Source of the DNA: Chitinophagaceae bacterium
Lineage (GTDB): Bacteria > Bacteroidota > Bacteroidia > Chitinophagales > Chitinophagaceae
Reading direction: 5' to 3'
DNA length: 64,000 nucleotides
Assembly (NCBI GenBank): GCA_017307735.1
Contig: JAFKGR010000003.1
Coordinates: 124,001 to 188,000 of the forward strand
The notes beneath the pieces were generated by a model that did no database searches, had not been told where the DNA came from, and saw only the letters and a program-made list of their open reading frames with translations. Positions 36,882 to 45,474 of the stretch are shown here, piece after piece. Positions within the stretch are counted from its first letter, which is position 1. The number at the start of each line of letters is the position of its first letter. The translations under genes and the position numbers were made by a program.

Positions 36882-37720
36882 TATACACTTACATCAAAAT
36901 CTCTCAAAGCATCGTTCAGGCTGGTTTTCCTGTCTGTGCTCTCTTTTCGTTTTCCGATAATTAAGGCACAACTTACGTGATAGGTGCCTGCCGGAAATTG
37001 TTTGGGATAGGTGCCGGGAATAACCACACTTCTCTCCGGAACAAAACCTCTGTATTCAACCGGTTGTGACTGGCTTACATCTATGATTTTTGTTGACTGA
37101 GTTAAAACAACATTGGCTCCGAGTACGGCTTCTTTTGCAACCCTGACTCCTTCCACAACGATGCACCTGCTTCCAATAAAACAACCATCTTCAATAATAA
37201 CCGGACTTGCCTGAACGGGTTCCAATACACCTCCAATTCCAACACCCCCGCTAAGGTGGACATGTTTTCCAATTTGTGCGCAACTGCCCACTGTAGCCCA
37301 GGTATCCACCATCGTACCTTCACCCACATAAGCTCCGATGTTCACAAACGAAGGCATTAATACCACATTGCGACCCAGAAAACTTCCAAACCTCGCAGTG
37401 GCCGGAGGCACCACCCTTACGCCAAGCCGTTTGAAATCCTTTTTCAGAATCATTTTATCGCAAAACTCAAAAGGAGGAACAGAGTAGGTCTCTATTCCCT
37501 GAATCCCAAAATAAAGCAGAATGGCTTTCTTGATCCATTCGTTAACCTGCCAGACACTTTCGGGTTCCTTATTAAAAGTGGTACGATGTACAGGTTCAGC
37601 GGTTCGCAACTCTCCGGAATCAAGTTTTTCAATGACGTTTTTTACAGCGTCGGAATAAATTGTATCCTTCAGCAATTCCCGCTTATCCCATGCTTCCTGA
37701 ATCAGATTTTCTAATTTCAC
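36881..37720 (-). CDS. dapD: 2,3,4,5-tetrahydropyridine-2,6-dicarboxylate N-succinyltransferase
   Basis: Lysine and diaminopimelate pathway enzyme (succinylase branch), transferring succinyl from succinyl-CoA. Left-handed beta-helix hexapeptide repeats are seen between FVNIGAYVGEGTMVDTWATVGSCAQIG and VVVEGVRVAKEAVLGANVV, with conserved RYGSFL-like FGSFLGRNVVLMPS before them. The GTG at 37720 is chosen as start (VKLENLIQEAWDKRELL, 279 residues): the first ATG, at 37759, is upstream of the -7 element TATATTTG (37742-37735), so it would not be transcribed. DapD is the usual Bacteroidota route only in some lineages; no dapA/dapB adjoin. Confidence 0.93.
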   Translation of the reverse strand: MKLENLIQEAWDKRELLKDTIYSDAVKNVIEKLDSGELRTAEPVHRTTFNKEPESVWQVNEWIKKAILLYFGIQGIETYSVPPFEFCDKMILKKDFKRLGVRVVPPATARFGSFLGRNVVLMPSFVNIGAYVGEGTMVDTWATVGSCAQIGKHVHLSGGVGIGGVLEPVQASPVIIEDGCFIGSRCIVVEGVRVAKEAVLGANVVLTQSTKIIDVSQSQPVEYRGFVPERSVVIPGTYPKQFPAGTYHVSCALIIGKRKESTDRKTSLNDALRDFDVSV

Positions 37721-37734
37721 AGTAACAATTTTTG

Positions 37735-37742
37735 CAAATATA
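37735..37742 (-). promoter_or_regulatory. -7 promoter element of dapD
   Basis: TATATTTG on the minus strand, 14 nt before the GTG start; TTT-rich sequence lies 20 nt further upstream but no TTTG at the right spacing. Confidence 0.65.
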
Positions 37743-37812
37743 CCAAGTGGAAATACCAAATAAAATATCGAATGCTTATTCAGTTCTCATTTTTTTATAA
37801 TTACTTGCAATC

Positions 37813-38763
37813 ATGAAGATCAGCGGTTTTACATTCACGAGAAATGCTACCAAACTTTATTACCCGGTAAAGGAATCCATTCAATCCATTTTGCCATTGG
37901 TAGATGAGTTCATCGTAGCGCTCGGGCAAGGCGATGAGGATGACCATACAGAGGATGAGGTAAGGAGTATCCATTCCGATAAAATCAAAATTATCCATAC
38001 CCAATGGGATCTGAAAAAATATACTAACGGTACTGAGTATGCGCATCAGACAGACATTGCCAAAAATGCCTGCACAGGTGACTGGCTCTTTTATTTGCAA
38101 TCAGATGAACTGGTACATGAAAAATATTTACCGGCAATTAAAGAAAACTGTGAAAAATATCTGGAGCGAAAAGATGTGGATGGATTTCTTTTCAATTACA
38201 AACATTTCTGGGGCGATTATCAACATTATATTTTATCTCATGTATGGTATCCGAAAGAGATCAGGATTATCAGGAATGATCCGGCGATTCATTCATGGAA
38301 AGATGCACAATCATTCAGGAGGATTCCCAATTTTGACGGATTAAATTATGACTGCAAAGAAGGCACTGAAAAGTTGAATGTCGTCCAACTCGAAGCCTGG
38401 GTTTTTCATTACGGATTTGTCAGGCCACCTGCCATCATGCAGAGAAAAAGAAAAAACCACAACACCAATTATCACGGAGAAGGTTCTACAAAAAAAATAT
38501 TCGAAAAAGAAAAGGATCTATTTGATTATGGCGATCTGAACAAATTAAAACAGTTTAAAGAAACACATCCGAAAGTAATGGATGCATTCATAAAAAAATT
38601 CAACTGGAGAGAACAATTGAAATATGACTCAAAAAGGAATACAAATGAACGTCAGAAACATGAAAAATTGAAATATCGAATTTTATCAGCAATTGAGCAG
38701 AAAATTCTTGGTGGCAAACAATTATTCGGCTTCAAAAATTATAAGATTATAAAACCTCATTAA
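37813..38763 (+). CDS. Family 2-like glycosyltransferase
   Basis: 316 residues, cytoplasmic or membrane-associated. N-terminal MKISGFTFTRNATKLYYPVKESIQS and VDEFIVALGQGDEDDHTEDEVR resemble the nucleotide-sugar end of GT2 proteins; GDWLFYLQSDELVHEKY carries an SDE in the place of the usual DxD metal motif. The C-terminal third is lysine-rich and divergent. Substrate unknown. It starts a glycosyltransferase cluster and converges on the gene at 38772 with an 8-bp gap. Confidence 0.8.
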   Translation: MKISGFTFTRNATKLYYPVKESIQSILPLVDEFIVALGQGDEDDHTEDEVRSIHSDKIKIIHTQWDLKKYTNGTEYAHQTDIAKNACTGDWLFYLQSDELVHEKYLPAIKENCEKYLERKDVDGFLFNYKHFWGDYQHYILSHVWYPKEIRIIRNDPAIHSWKDAQSFRRIPNFDGLNYDCKEGTEKLNVVQLEAWVFHYGFVRPPAIMQRKRKNHNTNYHGEGSTKKIFEKEKDLFDYGDLNKLKQFKETHPKVMDAFIKKFNWREQLKYDSKRNTNERQKHEKLKYRILSAIEQKILGGKQLFGFKNYKIIKPH

Positions 38764-38771
38764 ACATTTTT

Positions 38772-39860
38772 TTAAGCATCACGCAGAAACTGTTCGAATT
38801 CAGCCATAATTTTTTCTTTATCGAAATTTTCAACCATAAAGTTTCTTCCTCTTGCTCCCATCTGCATTGATAATTCAGGGTTTTGCTTCAACCAATGTAT
38901 TTTCTCTGCAACCTGTTCAACTGAATTCAAATCTGTAATAAATCCTGTCTCCCCATCCACAACAAGTTCGGGAATACTGGTTGTATTAAAAGCAATCACG
39001 GGAAGTTGACAAAGTGAAGCCTCGGCAATTGCAAAACCAAAACCTTCGTAAAGACTCGGAGAAACAAAAACATCACAACACATCAAAACATCCTTAATAT
39101 TTTCCTGAAACCCGACAAACAGAATATTGTCTTCCACCTTATTCAATTCCACCTGTTTTTTTAATTCACCTTCGAGACTGCCTGTCCCCGAAATTAAAAT
39201 CTTATGAGCCATACTTTTCTTCCTGAGAGACAACGATAGTTTAATCAAAAACTGAAAGTTTTTTTCCTTCTCCAACCTGCCCGCACTACCTATGATAAAT
39301 TCTTCCTTAGCCTTCTTATAAATTTTAGTGAATGGCCGATGAATAATTTCTTCTGTATCGATTAAATTGTAGATCAACTTTATCTTATCAGATGAAATCA
39401 GTCGGGGATTTTTCTTCAGGATTGACCGGGCAGTCGCATGGGAGTTTGCGATAATATTTGTAACCCACTGCGAGTAAATAAACCTGTTCAGGACAGTATT
39501 TTTAATAGGAACCGGAACCGCTCTGGTATAAATAATCTTTTCAACACCTGCAAGGGCAGCAGATCTCCCGGCGACTTTCAGGTCTGTCGATAAAATTATC
39601 ATCAGGGTTTGCAGATTGCATTGAATAAAAAGCTTTTTCAAGCGCCGGACCTTTACCGGATTTAGGAAGCTCAAAGGACTAATATTAATGAAATGAAGAT
39701 GAATCCCTTCGACATCTATTAATTTTTCATGGAGCATGCCATTCTTTTTCAGAAAGAAATGTACGTTATAACTTTTTTTGAGCAGGTAAACAGCCCATTC
39801 AAAATATTGTTTTTCTCCACCTCCATATCCGTCTGCTGAATTAAATAAACCGACAGTCAT
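38772..39860 (-). CDS. GT4-type glycosyltransferase
   Basis: GT-B fold transferase of the family 4 type. The N-terminal domain has NSADGYGGGEKQYFEWAV, a GGxE-like acceptor-side motif. The C-terminal donor domain has IGSAGRLEKEKNFQFLI, ILISGTGSLEGELKK, VGFQENIKDVLMCCDVFVSPSLYEGFGFAIAEA with the EGFG-x7-E-type retaining-GT signature. 362 residues. It is 1 bp downstream of the next GT4 gene, so the two are co-transcribed. Confidence 0.88.
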   Translation of the reverse strand: MTVGLFNSADGYGGGEKQYFEWAVYLLKKSYNVHFFLKKNGMLHEKLIDVEGIHLHFINISPLSFLNPVKVRRLKKLFIQCNLQTLMIILSTDLKVAGRSAALAGVEKIIYTRAVPVPIKNTVLNRFIYSQWVTNIIANSHATARSILKKNPRLISSDKIKLIYNLIDTEEIIHRPFTKIYKKAKEEFIIGSAGRLEKEKNFQFLIKLSLSLRKKSMAHKILISGTGSLEGELKKQVELNKVEDNILFVGFQENIKDVLMCCDVFVSPSLYEGFGFAIAEASLCQLPVIAFNTTSIPELVVDGETGFITDLNSVEQVAEKIHWLKQNPELSMQMGARGRNFMVENFDKEKIMAEFEQFLRDA

Positions 39861-39861
39861 T

Positions 39862-40977
39862 TTAATTCATTAAATGTTGATAGATACTCATCAGAGATTC
39901 ACCTATTTTTTCATCATTGAATTTCTGAACATATTGCCATCCCAGCTTAGCCATCCCTTTTCGTTTTTCCTCGTTCTTTAGAAGATCACAAATTGCATTC
40001 TTCCAATCCTCCGCATTGTATGGATCAAGGTACATTGAATCCGGACCTCCCGCTTCAGAAAAGCAACCTCCCTTTGATGTAATTACCGGAACGCGGGAAT
40101 ACAAAGCCTCAATTATCGGGATGCCAAAACCTTCGTAAATGGAAGGATAACAAAAAATGTTGGCCATCTGATAAATCGCGGAAAGATCTTCTACCCCAAC
40201 CTGCTTAAGAAAATGAATTCGACCTTCCATATTATTTTCGCGAATAAACACAGAGAGTTCATCTTTATATCCTGTGGGTTTCCCGACAATAACGCAATGA
40301 ATTTTCATGTCTTTAATTGCTTTCAAAACAATCAAAGCATTTTTTCTTTTTTCAATAGTACCTACAATAAGTAAATAATTTGATGGAAGACCCAATCTTT
40401 TCTGAACTGATTCCTTTTCATCATCAGAGTAAATAGTCTTGAATGCAGGGTGACAGCCCTGGTAGTGAACTATAATTTTATTTTCATCAACTTCAAACAG
40501 GTTGATAATATCTCTTTTCGTTTGTTCGCTTATGGCAAGGATAATATCTGATTTTTCCAAAGCATATTTTAGCTTAATCCGATAAATTGTCCGGTCTGCC
40601 GCATGATACAGATTTGGAAACCGAATAAAAATCAGATCATGAATCGTCACAATGACCTTCGTTCTGCTTTTGTTGATTCCTCTGGGAATTTCATTAGACA
40701 GGCCGTGAAAAACATCTATTTTATCATTAAAGATTTGTTTTGATACGGGTCCATATCGCCAAACCGAAGGAAACATTTTCCATATTTTATGCATAGGATA
40801 TGCAACAAAAATGTTGGAGGTTAAGCTGATTCTGTTGATATGAGGTTTCTTAGGATTATACAACACATATTTATTTTCAGGAAACTGATTACTGAGAATT
40901 CGAACTATATCCCTGCCGTAATTGCCAAGGCCGGAGGCATTATGAAAAATTCTTTTTGCGTCAAATCCGATTATCAT
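39862..40977 (-). CDS. GT4-type glycosyltransferase
   Basis: GT-B glycosyltransferase of mannosyltransferase type. The N-terminus has KRIFHNASGLGNYGRDIVRIL with the sugar-acceptor GLGNYGR loop; the donor half has LLIVGTIEKRKNALIVLKAI, VGVEDLSAIYQMANIFCYPSIYEGFGIPIIEAL with the E-x-F-G-x-P-x2-E retaining signature. 371 residues. First gene of a two-gene operon with 38772. Together with two other glycosyltransferases it probably assembles an exopolysaccharide, LPS outer part or glycoprotein glycan. Confidence 0.9.
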   Translation of the reverse strand: MIIGFDAKRIFHNASGLGNYGRDIVRILSNQFPENKYVLYNPKKPHINRISLTSNIFVAYPMHKIWKMFPSVWRYGPVSKQIFNDKIDVFHGLSNEIPRGINKSRTKVIVTIHDLIFIRFPNLYHAADRTIYRIKLKYALEKSDIILAISEQTKRDIINLFEVDENKIIVHYQGCHPAFKTIYSDDEKESVQKRLGLPSNYLLIVGTIEKRKNALIVLKAIKDMKIHCVIVGKPTGYKDELSVFIRENNMEGRIHFLKQVGVEDLSAIYQMANIFCYPSIYEGFGIPIIEALYSRVPVITSKGGCFSEAGGPDSMYLDPYNAEDWKNAICDLLKNEEKRKGMAKLGWQYVQKFNDEKIGESLMSIYQHLMN

Positions 40978-41040
40978 TTTTCAAAAATAACCTGAATCAA
41001 ATTAGAAATGCAGTTTCTTTGCGGCCAATTAAAGAACACG

Positions 41041-41610
41041 ATGGAAAACTATACAAAGGATCTGGAGCTCTCTTTGAATACACTACAGTCCGGTGGTGTA
41101 CTTCTTTACCCAACTGATACCATCTGGGGATTGGGATGTGATGCAACCAATGAGAAAGCTATTTCAAAGATTTTCGAAATAAAGAAAAGAAGCCCGTCAA
41201 AAACGATGATTATGCTGGTTGATTCTGTAAAAATGATTGAAAATTATGTGGAAAATCCATCACCTCTTTTATTGAATGAAATGAAAAATGCCGAATCGCC
41301 TACAACAGGGATATTTTTAAAAGGGAAAAATCTTCCTTCAAATCTGATTCATTCGGATGGGTCAATCGCGATAAGAATTTCTTCTGATAATTTTTGTCAG
41401 GCGCTGTTGCAACAATTCAAAAAACCTATTGTTTCCACTTCGGCCAACATATCCAATCAACCGTCACCTCAGAATTTTTCTGAAATAGATCCCGCACTTT
41501 TCAAATTGGTTGATTACACCGTTTTTTTCAGGAGAGGGGATAATTCAAAAAAAAATCCATCTCACATTATTAAAATAAACGACTTTGGTGAATTGGAAAG
41601 AATAAGGTGA
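41041..41610 (+). CDS. tsaC: L-threonylcarbamoyladenylate synthase (TsaC/Sua5 type)
   Basis: Makes threonylcarbamoyl-AMP from Thr, bicarbonate and ATP for the universal t6A37 tRNA modification. YrdC-domain motifs seen are GGVLLYPTDTIWGLGCDATN, KRSPSKTMIMLV (the K-x-R/S-x-K stretch), RISSDNFCQALL and IVSTSANIS. 189 residues from the ATG at 41041; an in-frame ATG at 41008 would add 11 residues, and a TTTCTTTG element between the two favours the later start. It is sandwiched between glycosyltransferase genes, which is probably coincidental. Confidence 0.9.
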   Translation: MENYTKDLELSLNTLQSGGVLLYPTDTIWGLGCDATNEKAISKIFEIKKRSPSKTMIMLVDSVKMIENYVENPSPLLLNEMKNAESPTTGIFLKGKNLPSNLIHSDGSIAIRISSDNFCQALLQQFKKPIVSTSANISNQPSPQNFSEIDPALFKLVDYTVFFRRGDNSKKNPSHIIKINDFGELERIR

Positions 41611-41620
41611 TAAATTTATT

Positions 41621-41764
41621 ATGGAACATAAAAAAATCAAATCAATTTTCATTTTCTCAGCAACCACTTTTCCTCTCATTTTTTCAGAAGAAAAGCGGAA
41701 CGAATTAACCAGGATCAATGAATATAAAATCAGGGAAATTATCACACCAGTTTATGAACAGTAA
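41621..41764 (+). CDS. Possible 47-residue small protein
   Basis: An ATG frame of 47 codons beginning 10 bp after tsaC and ending before the next glycosyltransferase. The start follows TGATAAATTTATT with no good Shine-Dalgarno. The product, MEHKKIKSIFIFS then ATTFPLIFSEEKRNEL, could be a cytoplasmic or weakly hydrophobic peptide with a charged C-terminus. No match recognised; could be chance or the remains of a longer gene. Confidence 0.35.
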   Translation: MEHKKIKSIFIFSATTFPLIFSEEKRNELTRINEYKIREIITPVYEQ

Positions 41765-41848
41765 TTTTTATTTTCCCCGTGGATCGATTTCAAACCTGAA
41801 CTGAACAGCTACTTTATCTTTACACCGCTATCAGGCATAATAACCGAA

Positions 41849-42928
41849 ATGAAGATATTATTTATTAGCTCAAGAGATGTTCATCTGAAGGCCACTGGCG
41901 GCGAATTAGGGACAAGCAGGAATTATTTATCATTATCCATAATCGCGGGTAAAGAAAATATTGACATTATTGACCTCAGCGAAAATTTTAAAAAATCTTT
42001 CAAAAAAAATATTAAACGGTTCTTCAATTATTTTCTCGGTTTTTGCGACGGGATGAACCATTATGAATTAAAAAAGATCTTAAAAACTGCGCCGGCCTAT
42101 GACGTTGTATTTATTGATGGTTCAAACTGGGGAGCTATTGCCAAACATTTAAAAAAGGCAAAGTACCCGGGGAAAATAATAATCTATTTTCACAATGTAG
42201 AGTCTGAGTTAGCCTGGCAAAAGTTTAAGAGAAAACTAATTTCTTTTTGGAAATATCTATTGTTTTTTTATAACGAAAAATCAACATTCCTTTATTCAGA
42301 CGTAAGGTTGGTGGTAAACCAGCGAGACGCTAAAAATCTTCAAAAAAGTTTCGGGCACCGTGAAATCCTGATTATGCCTGTCAGTCTTCAGGACAATTTT
42401 AAAAGGATAAATAATCAAAATCTGACATCTTCCGAACCTGTTTGTCTATTTATAGGAAGTTCATGGCCACCTAATGTTTTAGGTATAAAATGGTTTGTCA
42501 CAAATGTCCTCGCATCCGTCAAAATAAAACTTCAGATTGTGGGCAAGGGAATGGAATCCTTAAAGGGCAAATTCAATGATCCGGCAATAGAGGTTTTCGG
42601 ATTTATCGATGATATTTCTGAGATTATGTCGAAGGCAGACTTTATAATTTCTCCAATTTTTGGAGGTAGTGGAATGAAGGTGAAAACATGTGATGCTCTC
42701 ATGCACGGAAAAAATATAATTGGAACGACTGAAGCATTTGAGGGTTATGATCTGGACTTTTCAAAAGTAGGAGCAGTCTGCAATTCTAAAGAAGATTTCA
42801 TAATGGCCATCAATAATTTTATAGCTCATCCGGTAAATCGATTTAATGAATACAGTCGCTCACGCTATCTGGAAAATTATTCTTTTGATGTGACTTTAAA
42901 GATATTTCAGCAGGCATTAAAAGAATAA
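41849..42928 (+). CDS. GT4-type glycosyltransferase (divergent)
   Basis: 359 residues, GT-B fold. N-terminal FISSRDVHLKATGGELGTSRNYLSLS is the acceptor-side loop; the central IYFHNVESELAWQK is typical of the family; the donor half has CLFIGSSWPPNVLGIKWF, VFGFIDDISEIMSKADFIISPIFGGSGMKVKTCDAL, where the usual E-x7-E signature is replaced by GGSGMKVKTCDAL, as in many O-antigen-type enzymes. It is transcribed away from the two minus-strand GT genes. Confidence 0.85.
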   Translation: MKILFISSRDVHLKATGGELGTSRNYLSLSIIAGKENIDIIDLSENFKKSFKKNIKRFFNYFLGFCDGMNHYELKKILKTAPAYDVVFIDGSNWGAIAKHLKKAKYPGKIIIYFHNVESELAWQKFKRKLISFWKYLLFFYNEKSTFLYSDVRLVVNQRDAKNLQKSFGHREILIMPVSLQDNFKRINNQNLTSSEPVCLFIGSSWPPNVLGIKWFVTNVLASVKIKLQIVGKGMESLKGKFNDPAIEVFGFIDDISEIMSKADFIISPIFGGSGMKVKTCDALMHGKNIIGTTEAFEGYDLDFSKVGAVCNSKEDFIMAINNFIAHPVNRFNEYSRSRYLENYSFDVTLKIFQQALKE

Positions 42929-42929
42929 A

Positions 42930-42979
42930 AAAGCAAATAATAACCTATAAAACTCGTTTATAACATCATTATTTGCTTT
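42930..42979 (-). terminator. Terminator of the PorT-like gene, shared with the convergent gene
   Basis: Perfect 12-bp stem AAAGCAAATAAT/ATTATTTGCTTT (42930-42941 with 42968-42979), with an inner 6-bp stem TATAAA/TTTATA. On the minus strand it is followed by TTTTTATTCTTTT. Confidence 0.85.
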
Positions 42980-43001
42980 CCCCTCCACGGAACTTTAACC
43001 G

Positions 43002-43580
43002 TCAGAAAGCAAGGCCAATTCCCAACTGAATATTCTGTGGCTTCCAGGTATCCTTAGTACCAATATTATCCAGGTTTGTCATTCCCCCTGTAAACCGTCC
43101 GTAAATCTTTAATTGCATTAAGCTCAGTTGCAATCCGGCAGCCATGGAGAAATTTCCACTTTTGAAAGCATCGCCTCCATTTTGAAGCAAATTTTTATTC
43201 TGATCAAGTACCACATCAAACTGAGGACCCGCCTGAAGTGCAAGATGCCTGGTCAGGCTATAATTGACCAGGATCGGAATCAGCAGTTGCTTTAGCTGAA
43301 TATGATTTATCTGATTAAAATGATAGATGTCGCTAAATTGAGAACTCGTATCGACATTGGTTTGGTTAAAAACAACTTCGGGTTGAATAGCAAATTTTTT
43401 TCCCAATGGAATAATGGCAAATCCGCCTACCTGGTAGCCGAGTTTAAATTCATTTTTAAACGATTCACCACCGATTTTGCCCATGTTGGCTCCCCCTTTG
43501 ATTCCGAGAGAAAATCCTTGTCCGAAAGAAGCTGCTGAAAAAAAGAGCGCAGCAAAAAATAAAAAGATTCTGGTTTTCAT
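43002..43580 (-). CDS. PorT-family outer-membrane beta-barrel protein
   Basis: Small outer-membrane barrel. The ATG at 43580 begins a clean signal peptide (MKTRIFLFFAALFFSAASFG), so the earlier 17-codon extension is not used. The barrel starts FSLGIKGGANMGKIGG and ends in IQLGIGLAF with a terminal Phe as expected for BAM substrates. 192 residues, in the PorT/OmpW-like size range. Similar proteins are common and their ligands unknown; T9SS involvement is not shown. Confidence 0.85.
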   Translation of the reverse strand: MKTRIFLFFAALFFSAASFGQGFSLGIKGGANMGKIGGESFKNEFKLGYQVGGFAIIPLGKKFAIQPEVVFNQTNVDTSSQFSDIYHFNQINHIQLKQLLIPILVNYSLTRHLALQAGPQFDVVLDQNKNLLQNGGDAFKSGNFSMAAGLQLSLMQLKIYGRFTGGMTNLDNIGTKDTWKPQNIQLGIGLAF

Positions 43581-43757
43581 ATTGACAGTTTTATGTTTAC
43601 GAAAATATTTAAATAAAGCTCCAACAACCAAGATGCATTCGTGAAATAGATGTTAATGCACACCCCAGATTGTGAAACTATTGTTTTTTCAGACGATTTA
43701 ATTCGCATTTCGTTTAATCAAAGTCAGAAAAGAATTCCAAACCAGTGATGAATCAGT

Positions 43758-43765
43758 TACCTTTG
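43758..43765 (+). promoter_or_regulatory. -7 promoter element of the DEAD-box helicase gene
   Basis: TACCTTTG, a perfect TAnnTTTG, 18 nt before the ATG. No TTTG at the -33 spacing. Confidence 0.65.
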
Positions 43766-43783
43766 CGCCCTCAAAAATTTTAG

Positions 43784-45412
43784 ATGTCATCATTTGCAGA
43801 GCTCGGTCTCGAGCCGAATTTACTACATGCCTTGCAGGATTTGGAGTTTGAAAATCCAACTCCCATTCAATTGAAATCAATTCCGGTTTTATTGGAAGGA
43901 GTAACTGATTTTGTAGGGCTGGCTCAAACCGGCACAGGAAAAACTGCTGCATTCGGATTGCCCCTCATCCAACTCACAAACGAAAAAGAAAATTATCCCC
44001 AGGCACTCATCATTTGCCCGACACGCGAATTGTGCATGCAGATCAACCATGATCTTGCAACATTCAAAAAGTACAAATCTATTAAGACGGAGGCGGTTTA
44101 TGGCGGTACTTCTATCAGTACACAAATAAGTACGTTGAGAAGGGGTGTTCATATTGTGGCAGCAACTCCCGGAAGGTTAATTGATTTAATTGAAAGAAAG
44201 GCCATACACCTGGAACGGGTTAAATACGTGGTACTCGACGAGGCTGATGAAATGCTCAATATGGGATTCAGGGACGACATTCACTTTATTCTTGAAAATA
44301 CGCCACAGCGCAATTCCCTATGGCTATTCAGTGCTACCATGCCCGATGAAGTCAGGGAAATAGCAAATAGTTTTATGTCTTCTCCCATGGAAGTTACTAT
44401 CGGGAAAAAGAATACGGCAAATGTCAACATTGACCACTATTACTTTGTAATGCCAGCCAACAGAAGATATGAAGCCCTCAGGCGGCTCATCGATCTGAAC
44501 AGGGAAATGTATGGGATTATCTTTACCCGAACCAAAGCAGGCGCTCAGGAAATAGCAGAAAAAATGGGAAGAGACGGCTATAAAATAGAAGCTCTTCACG
44601 GGGATCTTTCTCAGCAGCAAAGGGATCGGGTAATGAGAAAATTCAGGGATAAGACAGTTCGTTTGCTTTCCGCGACAGACGTTGCAGCCAGAGGCATTGA
44701 TGTGGAAGGAATAACTCACGTAATAAATTTTGAATTGCCAGATGATCCGGATATTTATACACACCGTAGCGGACGTACAGGAAGAGCAGGAAAAAAAGGA
44801 ATATGTTTTTCGCTCTGCCACAGCAAAGAATTTTATAAGATACGCGAGATAGAACGCCTTATCAAAACCCCTCTTCAAAAAATGGATATCCCATCGGGCA
44901 AAGAGGTTTGCAAAAAATTAATCACTGATTTTGTAAACACTTTGTTGGATGTAAAACCGAATTCAGAATTAGATTTCCAGTTGACCGAAGAAGCCGCATC
45001 AGGTTTTGAACAACTCAGCAAGCAGGAACTGTTGTCAAAAATTGTAACATTAGAGCTGAAAGATGTAATCGACAGCTATGCACACGGAGAGGATCTCAAT
45101 GTAAGAAAAGAAAATGCCGGAAAACCGAGAGGAGACAAACACAATGCACCTGCCCGGCACGGTTTCAGGAAATTGTTTATTAACCTCGGAGCCAAAGATG
45201 GTTTCCACAAAGCCAACTTCCTTCAATTCATTCTCGATAAAAGCGACCTTAAAAAATCTGTAGTAGGAAGGATTGACATGAAAGAACTTTTTAGTTACAT
45301 GGAAGTTGAAAATAACGTTTCAAAAAAGATAATCAAAAAACTGAATGGTCAAAAATTCAGGGGACGCATTTTAAGGGTCAATGAAGCAGGCAGCTTTTCA
45401 GGAAATAAATAG
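43784..45412 (+). CDS. DEAD-box RNA helicase with DbpA-type RNA-binding domain
   Basis: ATP-dependent RNA helicase, probably in ribosome assembly or cold adaptation. 542 residues. Motifs in order: Q region (ENPTPIQLKSIP), I AQTGTGKTAAFG, Ia PTRELCMQI, II VLDEADEMLNMGFRDD, III SATMP, IV-VI GIIFTRTKAGAQE, RGIDVEGITHVINFE, HRSGRTGRAGKKG. The C-terminal domain RKLFINLGAKDGFHKANFLQFI through RILRVNEA is the DbpA RNA-binding fold. It has its own promoter; the next gene may be a separate unit. Confidence 0.93.
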   Translation: MSSFAELGLEPNLLHALQDLEFENPTPIQLKSIPVLLEGVTDFVGLAQTGTGKTAAFGLPLIQLTNEKENYPQALIICPTRELCMQINHDLATFKKYKSIKTEAVYGGTSISTQISTLRRGVHIVAATPGRLIDLIERKAIHLERVKYVVLDEADEMLNMGFRDDIHFILENTPQRNSLWLFSATMPDEVREIANSFMSSPMEVTIGKKNTANVNIDHYYFVMPANRRYEALRRLIDLNREMYGIIFTRTKAGAQEIAEKMGRDGYKIEALHGDLSQQQRDRVMRKFRDKTVRLLSATDVAARGIDVEGITHVINFELPDDPDIYTHRSGRTGRAGKKGICFSLCHSKEFYKIREIERLIKTPLQKMDIPSGKEVCKKLITDFVNTLLDVKPNSELDFQLTEEAASGFEQLSKQELLSKIVTLELKDVIDSYAHGEDLNVRKENAGKPRGDKHNAPARHGFRKLFINLGAKDGFHKANFLQFILDKSDLKKSVVGRIDMKELFSYMEVENNVSKKIIKKLNGQKFRGRILRVNEAGSFSGNK

Positions 45413-45474
45413 TTGGCTGTAGTTTCGTGGTGGTTTATTAATTTTATCCATTGTACTCTAAAAATTTATCTCCG

